Positions 32,853-45,307 are shown, counted from the stretch's first letter. The stretch: DNA of 64,000 nt from Atopsyche davidsoni (GCA_022113835.1 JAILWY010000022.1:2294001-2358000); one strand, 5' to 3'. Notes: a model not told the origin generated them from the letters alone. Numbers and translations are program-made.

Positions 32853-33818
32853 CTATGGTTTTGATAGCAGGATAACGTATTCTATTGCCACAAGGTTTCC
32901 TTTGGTCGTCACTAAATATAATCTCATTTTAAATTTTCCATAGAAAAATTCATTATTCCACATATTAGTTGGGACCACAAGTTTTCCGTACTTATATCCC
33001 TACAATAAATAAAAATTGCTATTAGTTACTTTGTCAGCCAAACTGAAATGTGTGTTGGTGTATATTATTTTTGTTGAGGAAACTTGATATGTTTTCTGTG
33101 TTTGTTTCTCACCTTCATGACATGGCAAGTCTTGTCAACTATGATAAAATTATTCAAAAGTTCAATGTTTATTTTCTGGGTGTCGCAAACGCGTATGGGT
33201 GTCTGGCTCAGCAGCTTGGTATACTTGTTATTAGACCAGAGATACACCTTCGAAACAAACTTAAAATAACAAATCAGAACACGCATGATAGTTAATTTTA
33301 GATCTTCCGAAAATTTTTTAAGTTAAATAATCTATCAAATACCAAAATAATTAATTATCTACCGATACAACTCCAGCGTCCTCCAGAACAGTGACGTTTC
33401 CTTCAACAGTATAAGTGCCATTATTGATCAAAAAAGTCAGTTTTAGTGAAATTTTTCCGCATTGTTCCTCTTATCAATTTTGCACTTTCCAAAGTAAATT
33501 TAGTTGGACCCTGAACAAAATTAACACTGTTTAATATATATTCAATATAAATCATATTACAGTGCGATAGAAATTCAATCAATGCATATAATAATATCGA
33601 ATCACACATTCACAAATGTAGTCATATATATATATATATATATATATAAACATAAATCAATATTTATTAATGTACTGATACAACCCAATGTTGATTTTTA
33701 AATATATTCATACATATTCATGGTTACCAACGAATCGTAATTGAAAACTTTTTGGAATGTTAATACCCAAAAGTAGACCTAGTAATAAAATAGTATTGAC
33801 AACTTTGAAGAGCTCCAT
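32853..33818 (-). pseudogene. copy 17: single 5-nt deletion in exon 2
   Basis: Exons are exon 1 33714-33818, exon 2 33363-33510, exon 3 33113-33259 and exon 4 32853-32999. Exons 1, 3 and 4 are full length and open. Exon 2 is 148 nt, a 5-nt loss just after KTD that leads to a stop within a few codons. The intron 2 acceptor has shifted from CAG to AAG. The protein belonged to the RVCDTQK subgroup with copy 15. It is recently inactivated. Confidence 0.85.
33624..33650. repeat. (AT)n microsatellite in intron 1
   Basis: A short AT run at the same intron 1 position as in copies 12 and 15. Confidence 0.9.
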
Positions 33819-34277
33819 CAGGACGACTTGCTTTAAGCTCGTGATGTGAAGAACTTATTGTGAATTTTAGTAAAAATATTATACATTTTTATCTTAATCA
33901 TAATTATTATTCGAATGAATCCTCGTACAGTTTTATGGGTTAAATAACAATATGTCATAAAATTATGTTTCTACAGATTTCACTTAGGATTAGCGATTTT
34001 ATTGTGTTATAATATGTTTATAAAAATATTGGGCCAACAATGCTATTAATGAGTAAAAAAATATTAAAAAAATATTTTTTCAAAAATATATCATTTATAT
34101 ATTAATGCTCCCTTAAAACTAGAAACTGCTCATTTAAATTAACTGCAAAAGAGAAAAACGCATTTCAAACAGAATTACTAAATACGTATACAACAAATGA
34201 ATTATTTAATGTTGATTAACGTTAGTTTAGTAACGATGATAAGCTTATAGTATAAATTAAAAAAAATCCTTTTACAG

Positions 34278-34555
34278 TTGTATTCTGTATCCTAGTTCTC
34301 GCTGAAGAATGGGATTTTTACCCTTTTGTATTATTATTATATCTATCGCTTTTGGATAATTTAGAGATCATATCGACAAAAATAGTTTTTTCGATATCAT
34401 TTTAAGAATAATTGTAGGGTTATATCCCTTTGTTAGTGGCTAATTTCAGTATGATTTAATGTTCTGTATTGAAGTTATTTGAATCTTAGGGGACCATACA
34501 TAGTCGGTGTTTAAGGGTGTGGAAATAGCTATAAGCTAGTCATTTTCCATAAGCT
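34278..34555. mobile_element. left part of an unidentified element split by the LINE
   Basis: The spacer breaks at cttttacagttg, and unfamiliar sequence follows to the LINE insertion point. It resumes at 36823-36925. The parts next to the LINE share internal repeats (ataagctag, ttttccac). No coding region; its class is unknown. 33819-34277 is promoter-side and spacer sequence of copy 17. Confidence 0.4.
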
Positions 34556-36822
34556 TTTTTTTTATTTTTTTTATTGGGCAGCGCTGTGGTACTACTTCCG
34601 GGTGCCGACAGCTGGTCTTTTAATATATAATATAATCATTCATTCGTGAGGGGGAGTTTCCCAGGGAGCGCACTTTTCGCTGCTCCCCAGTCTGCCTCCC
34701 CTCCCTTCTATTCGTCTCTGACATTCTTTGATGCGCTGAAAAACATGAAAAAGATGTCCCGTGCTCTTCAGCTCTCGATCCTCTTCAGCGCCGTTTTTGT
34801 CCTGTCCGTGGGCTTCTCCTCAGGTCGGAGCTATTTGGCGTTGCCTCTCGAGCTCCTCCCTTCGGGTCATGGTCTTCTCGGCAAAGGAGACGACTCCGTC
34901 CCAAGCTCGCTGGTCCTTGAGCATGGACGGCACTAGCTCGTCCGCCGTCCAGACGATGCCAAGGCTGTTCCGGAGTCGCCATCGCTCCACTTCGGTCGCT
35001 CCGCAGTTGAAGAGGGCGTGCTCTGCGTCGTCGCTGTAGTCGTCGCACAGTGGGCAGCTCACGTCGACAGGTCGGCCAATCTTCTCGAGGTAGCTACCGA
35101 AGCAGCCGTGCCCCGAGAGGAGTTGGGTCAGCCTGTAGGTGACCTGGCCGTGTCGTCGCGAGATCCACGGGCGGATGTCCGGGATGAGCCTTCGCGTCCA
35201 GCGCACTTTGGTGGATGCCGCCCATCGCTGTTGCCAAGTCTCGGTGACGTCTGCCCTCGCGCTGGTCCTTATAACAACGAGGTCTTCCTTCTGTTGTCTC
35301 GCCTCGTAGATCTTTTGGCGTTCTCGGGCCATCAGATCTACCGGCGGCATGCCAGCTATCACCAGAGCTGCGTCTCCCGAGATCGTGCGGTAGCCGCATA
35401 TTATCCTGAGCGCTGCTCTGCGCTGGACGCTGGCCAACATATTCCTGTAATGGGAGATCTCCATCGTGTTTGCCCACGTCTCCGCACCGTACAGGATCTG
35501 TGACATCGTCACGCTGGCCAGCAGTTTCCGTTTAGATTCCATCGGTCCTCCCACGTTGGGCAGCATTCTTGCTACTGCCTCAGTAGTTCCAGCAGCCTTC
35601 CGAGTAGTCCGTCGTATGTGGTCCGTGTACTTCAAAGAGGTGTCGAAGTACACGCCCAGATATCGGGCGGACCTCTGCGGGACTATTCGTGCCCCACCCA
35701 CGGTGATGTTAGGTGTGGGGTACTTTCGTCTGCCACAGAGCATCACCGCTTCCGTCTTGTGGCAGGCGAGCTCTAATCTGTTCTCCGCAAGGCTGTGGGA
35801 GATTCTCCTGAGGGCTTCATTTGTTCTTGCCTCCAGTTCGTTGATCGTTTTCGCTGAGACGACAACGCCAATGTCGTCAGCGAATCCTATCTCCTCCGCT
35901 CCCTCCGGCAGCTCCGTGTTTAGTACCGCGTCGTACATCACATTCCACAGCAATGGTCCGAGGACGGAACCTTGCGGAACTCCGCACGTGAGGTGTCTCG
36001 CTGCTGGGGGGGCACCTGCTGTGGAGTAGCGGACGACACGGTCCTCGAAGTAGCTGGCGATGGTCCGGCGGAGGTAAGCAGATATGCGCTTTTTTTCCAA
36101 TGCTCCGAGAATGATGTCCCAAGAGGCATTGTTGAAGGCGTTTCTAACATCGAGGGTGATCAGGAGACAGTACTCGCGCGTGCACCGCGTCCCGGCGTTA
36201 GCTTCCTTCATCCTCCGGTGGACTCTGCTAATTGCGTCTGCAGTCGATCTGCCCCTGCGGAACCCGTATTGGACGTCGGATAGTCCGCCGTTTTCCTCAA
36301 TTTCTATTTCAAGTCTGACCTTGAGCAACCGCTCAAGCAGCTTGCCCAGTCCGTCCAACATGCATAGTGGTCTGTAGGACGAGGGCAGGCCTGCCGGCTT
36401 GCCTCCCTTGCGCGCCAGCACCAGGCGGGCTGTTTTCCAGCATCTCGGAAATGTGCGTTCGACAAGGCACTGGTTGTATACAGCCAGCAGCGCTGAGGGA
36501 TTTTCTCGCACGGCCAGTCTGATGGCTTCGTTCGGGATGCCATCTGGGCAGGGTGCTTTACCGTACGGAAGTCTTTTGGCCGCCTCCCGTAGTTCAGCCA
36601 TGTTGAAAGGGTGGGCAACCTCTGTGGCAGCGTCAGGTATGGGGTTCATCATAGGAGGGCGAGTAGGGAATAGGGCGTCCAGGATCGTTTCCAACATCCC
36701 TGGCAGAGTTATCCCTGGAATTGCCTCCGGAATTCTTAATTTCTTCCTCACAAGTCGATACGCCCTGCCCCAAGGGTCGTTATCGACTTGTAGGCAAAGG
36801 TCCTTCCAGCACTTCTCTTTGG
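34556..36822 (-). mobile_element. 5'-truncated non-LTR retrotransposon, R1-like
   Basis: A 2,267-bp insertion flanked by a 9-bp target duplication, AGCTTATGG on the minus strand (34547-34555 and 36823-36831). It ends in a poly(A) tail (plus-strand T run at 34556-34580) with AATAAA in it. The GC content is visibly much higher than in the surrounding DNA. It lacks ORF1 and the endonuclease, as expected from incomplete reverse transcription. About 264 nt of 3' UTR follow the open frame. The intact long frame and clean flanks indicate a young insertion. Confidence 0.9.
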
Positions 36823-36826
36823 CCAT
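34820..36826 (-). CDS. reverse transcriptase ORF of the R1-like retrotransposon (partial ORF2)
   Basis: An open frame of 668 codons. Residues about 125-400 form a reverse transcriptase: SSYRPLCMLDGLGKLLE (149-165), QYGFRRGRSTADA (186-198), LDVRNAFN with Asp 226, CGVPQGSVLGPLLWNVMYDA (281-300), and FADD with Asp 317 and Asp 318, the metal-binding pair. A C-terminal CPLCDDYSDDAEHALFNC motif is the zinc-knuckle-like region usual in this group. The APE endonuclease that normally precedes the polymerase is missing. The apparent start ATG (36824-36826) lies in the target duplication, so it is not the natural start. R1 clade by motif style; closely related clades are possible. Confidence 0.9.
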   Translation of the reverse strand: MAKEKCWKDLCLQVDNDPWGRAYRLVRKKLRIPEAIPGITLPGMLETILDALFPTRPPMMNPIPDAATEVAHPFNMAELREAAKRLPYGKAPCPDGIPNEAIRLAVRENPSALLAVYNQCLVERTFPRCWKTARLVLARKGGKPAGLPSSYRPLCMLDGLGKLLERLLKVRLEIEIEENGGLSDVQYGFRRGRSTADAISRVHRRMKEANAGTRCTREYCLLITLDVRNAFNNASWDIILGALEKKRISAYLRRTIASYFEDRVVRYSTAGAPPAARHLTCGVPQGSVLGPLLWNVMYDAVLNTELPEGAEEIGFADDIGVVVSAKTINELEARTNEALRRISHSLAENRLELACHKTEAVMLCGRRKYPTPNITVGGARIVPQRSARYLGVYFDTSLKYTDHIRRTTRKAAGTTEAVARMLPNVGGPMESKRKLLASVTMSQILYGAETWANTMEISHYRNMLASVQRRAALRIICGYRTISGDAALVIAGMPPVDLMARERQKIYEARQQKEDLVVIRTSARADVTETWQQRWAASTKVRWTRRLIPDIRPWISRRHGQVTYRLTQLLSGHGCFGSYLEKIGRPVDVSCPLCDDYSDDAEHALFNCGATEVERWRLRNSLGIVWTADELVPSMLKDQRAWDGVVSFAEKTMTRREELERQRQIAPT

Positions 36827-36831
36827 AAGCT

Positions 36832-36925
36832 AGCCATTGTGGAAAACGGCACAGTGGAAAATGACAAAAACCTATTATTACAGATAAACACACTACAGGA
36901 CAAATCCCAACACAGGATAACTGCT
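36832..36925. mobile_element. right part of the element split by the LINE
   Basis: This continues the unidentified element of 34278-34546 and ends near tgctgctac, where array spacer resumes. 36926-37466 is spacer and the 3' region of the next gene, with a C-rich tract at about 37400-37413. Confidence 0.35.
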
Positions 36926-37466
36926 GCTACTGGAATCTGATATGATCTGTATTTTTGTATATTTTATTTATTGATATGTTATATAAACAATATACCCTCC
37001 CCATTGCCTGTAAAATCTATTGTAAATAAATCAGTCATTCCCAAATGCAATTAATGTCATATAATTGTCTACTAACTGAATTTTTTTTCAATATTTAAAA
37101 AAATATATTGAGCCAACAATGATATTAATGAGGAAAAATTATGTTAATTTTTAAATTATTCATTTTAATATGGATGCTCCCATAAAACTAGAACTTTTTT
37201 ATTAAAATTTACAGCAAAAGAGTGAAACGCACTATTTTATATTTATTATAGCATTTATCAACACAAAAAGAATTACAAAACATGTGTGCAGCAAATTTAT
37301 TTTTTAACTGTGGATTCAGATACGATCTACATTTTTAAATGTAAAAACTTCTTTTAAATGTAAAATGTCTTTATTTAATTTTTTTATTAAAAATATCACA
37401 CCCCACCTCCCCCATAACACAAAAAAATTATTTATCATATATCATATTATCATATATACAAGTAGT

Positions 37467-38434
37467 TTAACTTTTCTGTGGTTTTGACATCAGGATGACG
37501 TATTCTATTGCCGCAATGTTGCCTTTGTTCGTCATTATAAAGAATTTCATTTTGTATTTTCCATAGAAAAATTCTTTGTCCCATAAATCATTAGTGATGA
37601 CAAGTTTTCCGGATTTAAATCCCTACAAAAATATAAAAATTATGTCTAGTTACTTTGTCAGCCAATTTGATATGTGTGTTGTTGTATTTTTTTTTTTTTG
37701 TTGAGAAATTTAATATGTTTTCTGTGTTAGCTCTCACCTTCATGACATGGCAAGTATCGTCAATTATCATAAAATGTCTCAAAAATTCAATGTTCACTTT
37801 CTGGGTGTCGCATAAGCGTAAGGGTGTCTGGTTAAACAACCAGGTGTACTTGTCTTTAGACCAGCGATACACCTTCGAAAAAAACTGAAAATAATATATC
37901 AAAACATTTGCTATTTAATTTTAGTTCTACCGAAAATTTCACCAGTTATATAAACATACGAATTCCAAAATAAATTATAATCTACCGATACAACTCCAGC
38001 GTCCTCCAGAACAGTGACATTTCCTTCAATAGAATAAGTGCCATTATTAATCAAAAAAACCAAGTCAGTTTCAGTGTAATTTTTTTCCATGGTGCCTTTT
38101 ATCACTTTTGCACTTTCTATGGTTAATTCAAATGGACCCTGAAAAAAAAATTTAAACTTTTTAGTATATATTTCATACTAAACATAATACAGTGCGGTTG
38201 AAAATAAATTAATGGATATATTTGAATTAATACAGCACATAAATAATAAATAAAAAATTCATACATTAAGTCATATATATATACAAATATTTTTATTTTT
38301 TATAACCCAATTTTTAATTCTAGTCTTACATAATCATTGTTGTAAACGGCTTGCATTTGAAAACTTGTCGGCAAGTCGATACACAAAAGTAGACCAAGTA
38401 TTAAAATAGCATTAAATACTTTGAAGAGCTCCAT
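37467..38434 (-). CDS. intact secreted DUF1091-like protein, 186 aa (copy 18)
   Basis: The exons, in transcript order, are 38330-38434, 37986-38138, 37738-37884 and 37467-37622; introns are 191, 101 and 115 nt. The signal peptide is MELFKVFNAILILGLLLC. Exon 2 reads GPFELTIES and TMEKNYTETD, with sequons NYT, NGT and NVT. Exon 3 has FFSKVYRWSKDKYTWL, RLCDTQKVN and DDTCHVMK. Exon 4 carries the three-codon extension to TAA. A plus-strand tttatt near 37198 gives an AATAAA about 265 nt past the stop. Its closest relative is the chimeric copy at 47.95-48.87 kb. Confidence 0.87.
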
Positions 38435-38639
38435 CAGGACGACTTGTTGCAAGCTCGTAAAGTGTGGAATCTACTGTGAATGCTAAAAAATTACATTTTT
38501 GCCCTAATTATAATCACTTTTATAATACAAATACGTACCATTATTATAGTAGATTATCATTTATGTCATATAATTATGTATCTACAGATTTCACCATGCA
38601 TTAGCGATTTTACTGTGCTATAATATATTTTAAAAATAT

Positions 38640-38860
38640 TGGGCCTACAATGCTACTTTCGAGCTACACTATATTTATTTTTTTATTATATTTATTTATA
38701 TATTGATTTTTGTAAAGATCGTCACAATAAAATACGTTGTTGCCTATACAAGTTTTATTTTTGATTGCTTTGATTCAGTACATTTTTTCAAATATTAAAA
38801 AATAATTAAAGAGACTCTCAGAAAAATATCATCGTGAGGGATACGATGTTCGTTTTATTA
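38640..38860 (-). repeat. decayed SINE-like repeat upstream of copy 18
   Basis: It matches, with decay, the insertion at 44.9-45.3 kb (gttgcctatacaag; aaagagactctcagaaaaatatcatcgtga) and ends in the half palindrome gtgagggatacgatgttcg. The same remnant is found at about 49085-49300 and 58200-58420. Confidence 0.6.
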
Positions 38861-39079
38861 ATAATTGGCATTTTAATATCGATGCTCCATTTATACTAGA
38901 TTTGCTTACAAAAATTTACTGCAAAAGAGTGAAACGCACAATTTTATAAGTATTTTAGGCATTAATCAACACAAACAGAATTATAATACATGTGTGCAGT
39001 AATTTTATTTTTTAACTGTGGATATATAATCTATATTTTTTAATGTACGTAATTGTGTTTTTATTTAAAATTATTATAT

Positions 39080-39560
39080 TTCCGGACTTAAATACATACA
39101 ATAAATGAAAATTACGTTTAGTTAGTTTGTCAGCCAAACTGACATGTGTGTTGGTGTTTACTATTTTTGTTGAGGAAACTTGATATGACTTCTATGTTCG
39201 CTCTCACCTTCATGATTTGGCAAGAATCGACGATTCTCACAATGTTTCAAATAATTAAAAACACTTTCAGGGTGTCACATAAACGTATGGTTATTTGGTT
39301 CACCAACAAGATGTACTTGTCTTTAGACCAGCGAAACACATTTAATGAAAACTAAAAATAGTAATTCAACACATGCTTGCAATTAAATTTTAGTTCTTCC
39401 GTAAATATTACCAGTTAAAGAAACTAACAAGTTCAAAAATAATTAATAATCCACCGATTCAACTCCAGCGTCAATTTAAGTGTAATTTTTACGCATTGTG
39501 TCTTTTATAATTTTTGCACTTTCTATACATAATTTAAATGGTCCCTGAACCAAATTTAAA
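39080..39560 (-). pseudogene. copy 19, broken in three exons
   Basis: Only the first few codons of exon 4 remain (about 39080-39095). Exon 3 (39208-39351) is 144 nt and shifts to a TGA after the CDTLKV stretch. Exon 2 (about 39455-39550) is the internally deleted form. There is no exon 1. Confidence 0.75.
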
Positions 39561-40999
39561 CTGTTCATTATATATTCCATACAAATCATAATACAGTGCG
39601 GAAGAAATAAAATTAATGTCATATAATTATCTACTTAGTGAATTTATCAATCATTAGCCTTTGCTGTGTGTTTTTATATTTTTAAAAAAATAATTGAGCC
39701 AACAATGAAATAAATGAGGAAAAAAATATCAATTTAAAAAATATGTTTATTCTAAAATGAATCATTTTAATATTTTTTCTAATAAAAATTATGTCATATA
39801 ATTATCAACCTACAGAATTTTTCAATCATAAGCTAATGTACTGTGCTTTAATTTGTTTATAAAATAATTGGGCCAACAATGCTAATAATGAGGAAAAAAA
39901 TATCAAAAAAATATTTTATAAATATATAATATAATATTAATATTTCTAAAATATGTGATTTTTATTATCAAAATTTACTGCAAAAGAGTAAATCGCACTT
40001 TAAACAGAATTACAAAGTACGTATACAACAAATGAGTTATTTCATGTTGAATATCGTTTGTTGAGTAACGATGATAAGCTAATAGTTTAAATATAATAAA
40101 AAACCTTTTACAGATTCATTTGAGAAGAAGAGAGCCTTATTATATGTGTTGCTTTTTGATTATGAATCAATTATAAAAAATAACACGGGACTTATCGTAT
40201 GATACCGTATTAAAAGAAACAACAATAAAATTTTTAAAATGTATGTATTTTACTGTAGAACCTGAAAAAATATTTATGTAAAAGTATATATTTGTGTATA
40301 TATAATTTTATTATAAACATACTTGCACAATAATCATGTTTAAATATGATTACTTTCCTTCAGATTTTACCAATAACCAGCAATTAAACTGTAATAGTGT
40401 GGAATCTAATGTGATTGCTAAAAAAAATGCATTTTTCATATCATAATCACAATTATGGGTAAATTTAATGTATGTCATATAATTAACTTCTCTCAGAATA
40501 TCTTAATCATTAGCGATTGAACTAAAAAATGTTTTCAAATGTATTGGGCCAACAATGATAACTAATGAGGAAAAAATTATTAAAAAAAAAAATTCCTACT
40601 CCTTTCTCATAAAAAGTTACTTCAAAAAAGAGTAATGACTTTTTTATAGTTATTTAACCATTAATCAACATAAGCAGAATAATAAAACACGTAAACAACT
40701 AATGATTTATTTCGTGTTGATTGACGTTTGTCGTATAACGATATTTTATGAAAGAAAAAAAAAACATTTTTGAGTCTCATTTGTGAATAGTGAGCCATAA
40801 TATATGTTTTATTTTTTTTATAATAAATCAAATAATATAAGTTAACATAAGACTCATCGTATGATACCGTAATAAAAGAAACACTCGTAAAAAATAAGGA
40901 AATATTTTTATTTCATTGTGGATTCTTTTAATATCAATTTATGTGAATGTATGTATTTGTGTATATAATATTTATTTATTAATATTTTACTTGTCTTTA

Positions 41000-41175
41000 G
41001 ACCAGCGAATCATCTTTTATGCCAACTGAAAATAATAAATCAGCACATGTTTCCAATTAAATTATAGTTATTCCGTAAATTTTGCCTGTTAAAGAAACTT
41101 ACAAATTCCAAATAATTAATTCTCCAACGATACAACTCTAGCGTCAATTTTAGTGTAATTTTTAAGCATTGTGTC
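41000..41175 (-). pseudogene. exon 3 and exon 2 scraps (unit 1)
   Basis: The first 30 or so bases of an exon 3 (about 40990-41026) and an internally deleted exon 2 (about 41115-41180). Copies at 50.57-50.74 kb and 59.69-59.86 kb. The rest of 39561-41627 is spacer modules without a gene. Confidence 0.6.
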
Positions 41176-41627
41176 GCAGCTTCCATTAGGATGATTGAGC
41201 TTTAGTTTTTACGTCAAAACCAATAATAAGAATAAAGTCAATGGCTGAAATTGTCGGTATAAATGAGAAACATGATGCTACAAAAAAATCGTAAATTGAA
41301 TACACGTAACATGTAAAAATTTAAAATTTGCGATACTATTTGAACAGACCTCGTACAACAAATGTATTTTTTCGTGTTTATTATCGTTTGTTTAAGTAAC
41401 GATGATAAGCTTATAGTATATTATATAAATCAAACGTTACAGTCTCATTTGTAAATATAGAGCCTTATGTGATATTTTTAATAAAAATCAAATAAAAAAT
41501 ATTAATATAGGACTTATCGTATGATACTGTATTAATAGAAACAACAATTTAAAATAATATTATAGTGACGAAAAATCACAATGAATCGGATATATATGTT
41601 TTTTAATATTTAGATATATTTCATTAT

Positions 41628-41880
41628 GAACACTTCCATCTTGGGCCAGTTTTATTAGTTTATTTGCAAATTCCACATCCATGTTATGTTTCTTCTACCA
41701 ATGTCCCTTTTCTGAACAATCAACTGCAATTTTTTGGTATTTCAGTTAATTGCCTAGAGAAAGTATTTGAAGTTTTTATTTCCAATGCCTCCTTGTCCTT
41801 AGATTTTTCCTTGAATAATCTACTGCTTTTATATGTATTTATATAAAAACCTTGCATACGAGATGAGGTTAAATTATATC
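41628..41880 (-). repeat. conserved block, copy 4 of 6 (unit 1)
   Basis: The same block as at 18.8 kb but lacking about 40 bp in its middle, which removes the ATVAGSRKYK part. The deletion is shared with copies 5 and 6, as expected from the tandem duplication. Confidence 0.7.
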
Positions 41881-42446
41881 TGTATTAAGATAATGTATTT
41901 TTTAAAATGTACTGTTTATTACCCCTAAAACATGAATTTTCCAATAATATACACAAAAAGTTATTTAAAAAATGTGTACAATAAATATTTTTTTTATCAG
42001 TGGAATCTGTAGTTGTGTATATATAATTTATTTATTGTTATTTTAAAGGGAAAATAAACCCTTCATATAACCTGTTTACAAAGTAAATGTTGCCATCATT
42101 AGTTTTTGTTCTGTGCTTAAATATGTTTATAAAGTTATTGGGCCAAAGCTATTAATGAGGAAATAAATATAAATATATATATTTTTTAAATTAAATATAT
42201 AAAAATGAATGACCCCTTAAAATTAAACATTTTTATTAAAATTTACAGCAAAAGAGTGAAACACACTATTTTACGTTATTTCACCATTTATCAACACAAA
42301 AAAATTACATAACATGTGTGCAGAAAATTTATTTTTTTACGGTTGATTCAGATACGATCTATCTTTGTAAATGTAAAAAACATATCCCCCCACCCCCCAC
42401 CATGGCCTGAAAAATCTATTTTATATATATTAGTAGTTTAGCTTTT

Positions 42447-43356
42447 CTATGGTTTAGATAAAAGGAAGACATATTCCGTTGCCACAATGTTGCCTTTGGT
42501 CGTCACTAAATAGAATTTTGTTTTGTATTTTCCATAGAAAAATTCTTTGTCCCTTATTTCATCAGTGATCACAAGTTTTCCGGATTTAAACCCCTACAAC
42601 AAATGAAAATTACGTTTAGTTACTCTGTCAGCCTAACCGATATGTTTTCTGTGTTTGTTCTCACCTTCATGACATGGCAAGAATCGTCTATTCTCACAAA
42701 GTGTTTCATATATTCAATGTTCACTTTCGGGGTGTCACATAAGCGTATGGGTTTCAGGTTAAACAACAAAATAAACCTGTCTTCAGACCAGCGAAACACC
42801 TTCGAAAAAAACTGAAAATAACAAATCAAAAAACGCTTGCTAGTTAATTTTAGTTCTACAGAAAATTTTGCCTGTTTAATAATCTTACAAATTCCAAAAT
42901 AAATAATTATCTACCGATGCTTCTCCAGCGTCCTCCAGAACTGTGACGTTTCCTTCAATTGAAAAAATGCCATTATTTTCCAAAAAAATCAAGTCAGTTT
43001 TGGTGTAATTTTTACACATTGTGCCTTTTATCACTTTTGCACTTTCTATAGTCAATTTAATTGGACCCTGAAAAAATTAACACTGTTTCATATATATTCC
43101 ATACAAAACATAATATAGTGCGGTAGAAATTTAATCAATGGTTAAAATAATAATCAATCAAACATTTATGCATAAACTCATATACATAAACAAATATTAA
43201 AATATTTCATTACTATGACAACCCAATGATGATTTTAAAATATATTCTTACATATTCATTGATGTTAACGCCTCGGAATTTAAAACTTGTCGAATCGTCG
43301 ATACACCAAAATGGATGTAGAAACAAAATAGTATTGAATAATTTGCAGAGATCCAT
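42447..43356 (-). CDS. intact secreted DUF1091-like protein, 183 aa (copy 20, unit 1)
   Basis: The exons, in transcript order, are 43252-43356, 42915-43067, 42665-42811 and 42447-42593; introns are 184, 103 and 71 nt. All frames are open. The N-terminus is unusual: MDLCKLFNTILFLHPFWCID, with His, Pro and Trp inside what is normally a leucine-rich core, so secretion may be impaired. Exon 2 has NYT and NVT but MCKNYT instead of MRKNYT, adding a cysteine. Exon 3 has FRWSEDRFILL, RLCDTPKVN and DDSCHVMK. The end is ...SKP-TAG. An AATAAA (minus strand, 42232-42237) lies about 210 nt beyond the stop. It is duplicated at 52.0-52.9 kb. Confidence 0.8.
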
Positions 43357-44642
43357 CAGGATGACTTGCTTTAAGCTCGTGATGTGAGGAATATACTGTG
43401 AATGCTAGCAAAAGCCAATTTTGCCTTAATCATTATCATTTTTTAAAAAAATACACGCATCATTATCATGGCTAAATAACATTAATGTCATATAATTATA
43501 TACCCACAGAATTTTTCAATCATAAGCTAATGTACTGTGCTATCATATGTTAATAAAATAATTGGGCCATCATTGCTAATAATGAGGGAAAAAATATCAA
43601 AAAAATATTTTTTAAATATATAATATAATATTAATATTTCTAAAATCTATGATTTTTATATCGATGCTCCCGTAAAACTAGAACTGCTCATCAAAATTTA
43701 CCGCAAAAGAGTAAAACGCACTTCAAAAAGAATTAGAAAATACGTATACCACAAATGAATTATTTAATGTTGATTAACGTTTGTTGAGTAACGATGATAG
43801 GCTTATAGTTTAAATTTAAAAAAAAAAACCTTTTACAGTTTCATTTGAGAATATGAGTGCCTTATAATATGTGTTGCTTTTTGATTATGAATCAATTATA
43901 AAAAAGAAACATGGGACTTATCGTATGATACCGTATTAAAAGAAAGAACGAATCGTGTGGAATCTAATGTGATTGCTAAAAAAAATGCATTCTTCATATC
44001 ATTCATATCATAATCACAATTATGGGTAAATAAAATTTATGTCATATAATTACCTTCTCTCAGAATATATAAATCATTAGCGATTGTACTGTGCTAAAAA
44101 ATGATTTAAAAAAATTGGGCCAACAATGATAACTAATGAGAAAAAAAATATAAAAAATATTTTTTCACTCTCCTTTCTCATAAAAAAATACTACAAAAAG
44201 AGTAATGACTTATTTATAGCTATTTAACCGTTAATCAACATAAGCAGAATAACAAAACACGTAAACAACAAATGATTTATTTCGTGTTGACTGACGTTTG
44301 TCGTAAAACGATATTTTATGATAAAAAAAATAAACACTTTTGAGTCTCATTTGTGAATAGAGAGCCATAATATATGTTTATTTTTATTATAATAAATCAA
44401 ATAATATAAGTTAACATAAGACTCATCGTATGATACCGTAATAAAAGAAACACTAGTAAAAAATAAGGAAATAATTTATTTCATTGTGGATTTTTATAAT
44501 ATCAATTGTTTTCAATGTATGAAAAAATGTGCTTAATCACATATATAATATTTATTAATTATTATTTTATATGAAAAATTTACACCCTTCTCCCCTTGGG
44601 CCGAAAAATCTTTTTTTAATATAAACAGGTCAAGCTTTATAG
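43357..44642. other. upstream region of copy 20 and array spacer
   Basis: The conserved leader runs to about 43450, followed by three or more rounds of degenerate spacer modules, including gaatctaatgtgattgctaaa (about 43960) and tcatcgtatgataccgtaataaaag (about 44420). No gene is seen. Confidence 0.6.
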
Positions 44643-45274
44643 TTAAGATAGCAAGATGAGGTATTCTTATGCCACAAGGTTGCCTTTGATCGACACTAAA
44701 TAGTATTAAACTTTGTATTTTCCATAGAAAAATTCTTTGTCCCAAAAATCATCACCGATGACAAGTTTTTCCGGATTCAAATCTTTACAACAAATGAAAA
44801 TTACGATAAGTAACTTTGTCAGGCAAACTGATATGTATGTTGTTGTATATTTTTTTTTGTTAAGAAAACATTGTATTGATAATGATTAAGAACATTTTTT
44901 TAAATATTGAAAATTGATTAAAGAAACTCTTAGAAAAATATATCAACGTGATTTGTGCGGGATTCGAACCCACATCCCCTCGCTTACATGGCAGGTGCAT
45001 TACCAACTATGCTAACCAATCACTAGTACTAGACAAGAATTTTTAATAATCATATCCTATAAATGAAACAATGTTCTTACTATGCCTAATTAAATATTGT
45101 GTGACTTGCAATACTAGACTTTTAACACAAAGTACTGAGTGAAGCATTTTAAATCCAAACTGGATATTAGTCTATTTAATTATGTCAATACACGTACTTG
45201 TTAAATTTATTATTGGTTTTTCAATCAATTAAACCTGTATAGGTAAAATCGTACTTCCTGTGAGATGGTCTTCA

Positions 45275-45307
<33 letters not shown>

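Noticed and set aside
35018..36833. Several plus-strand frames of 97-187 codons at 34.6-36.8 kb
   Set aside because: They are shadows of the reverse transcriptase frame in GC-richer DNA and show no protein family features.
41664..41846. 60-codon plus-strand frame repeated at 51.2 and 60.3 kb
   Set aside because: It is part of the conserved block; the better-kept copies at 18.8, 22.1 and 30.1 kb do not preserve it.
44940..45030. A second tRNA gene on the minus strand
   Set aside because: It lies inside an insertion with target duplications and has the same SINE flanks as the 1.2-kb copy.
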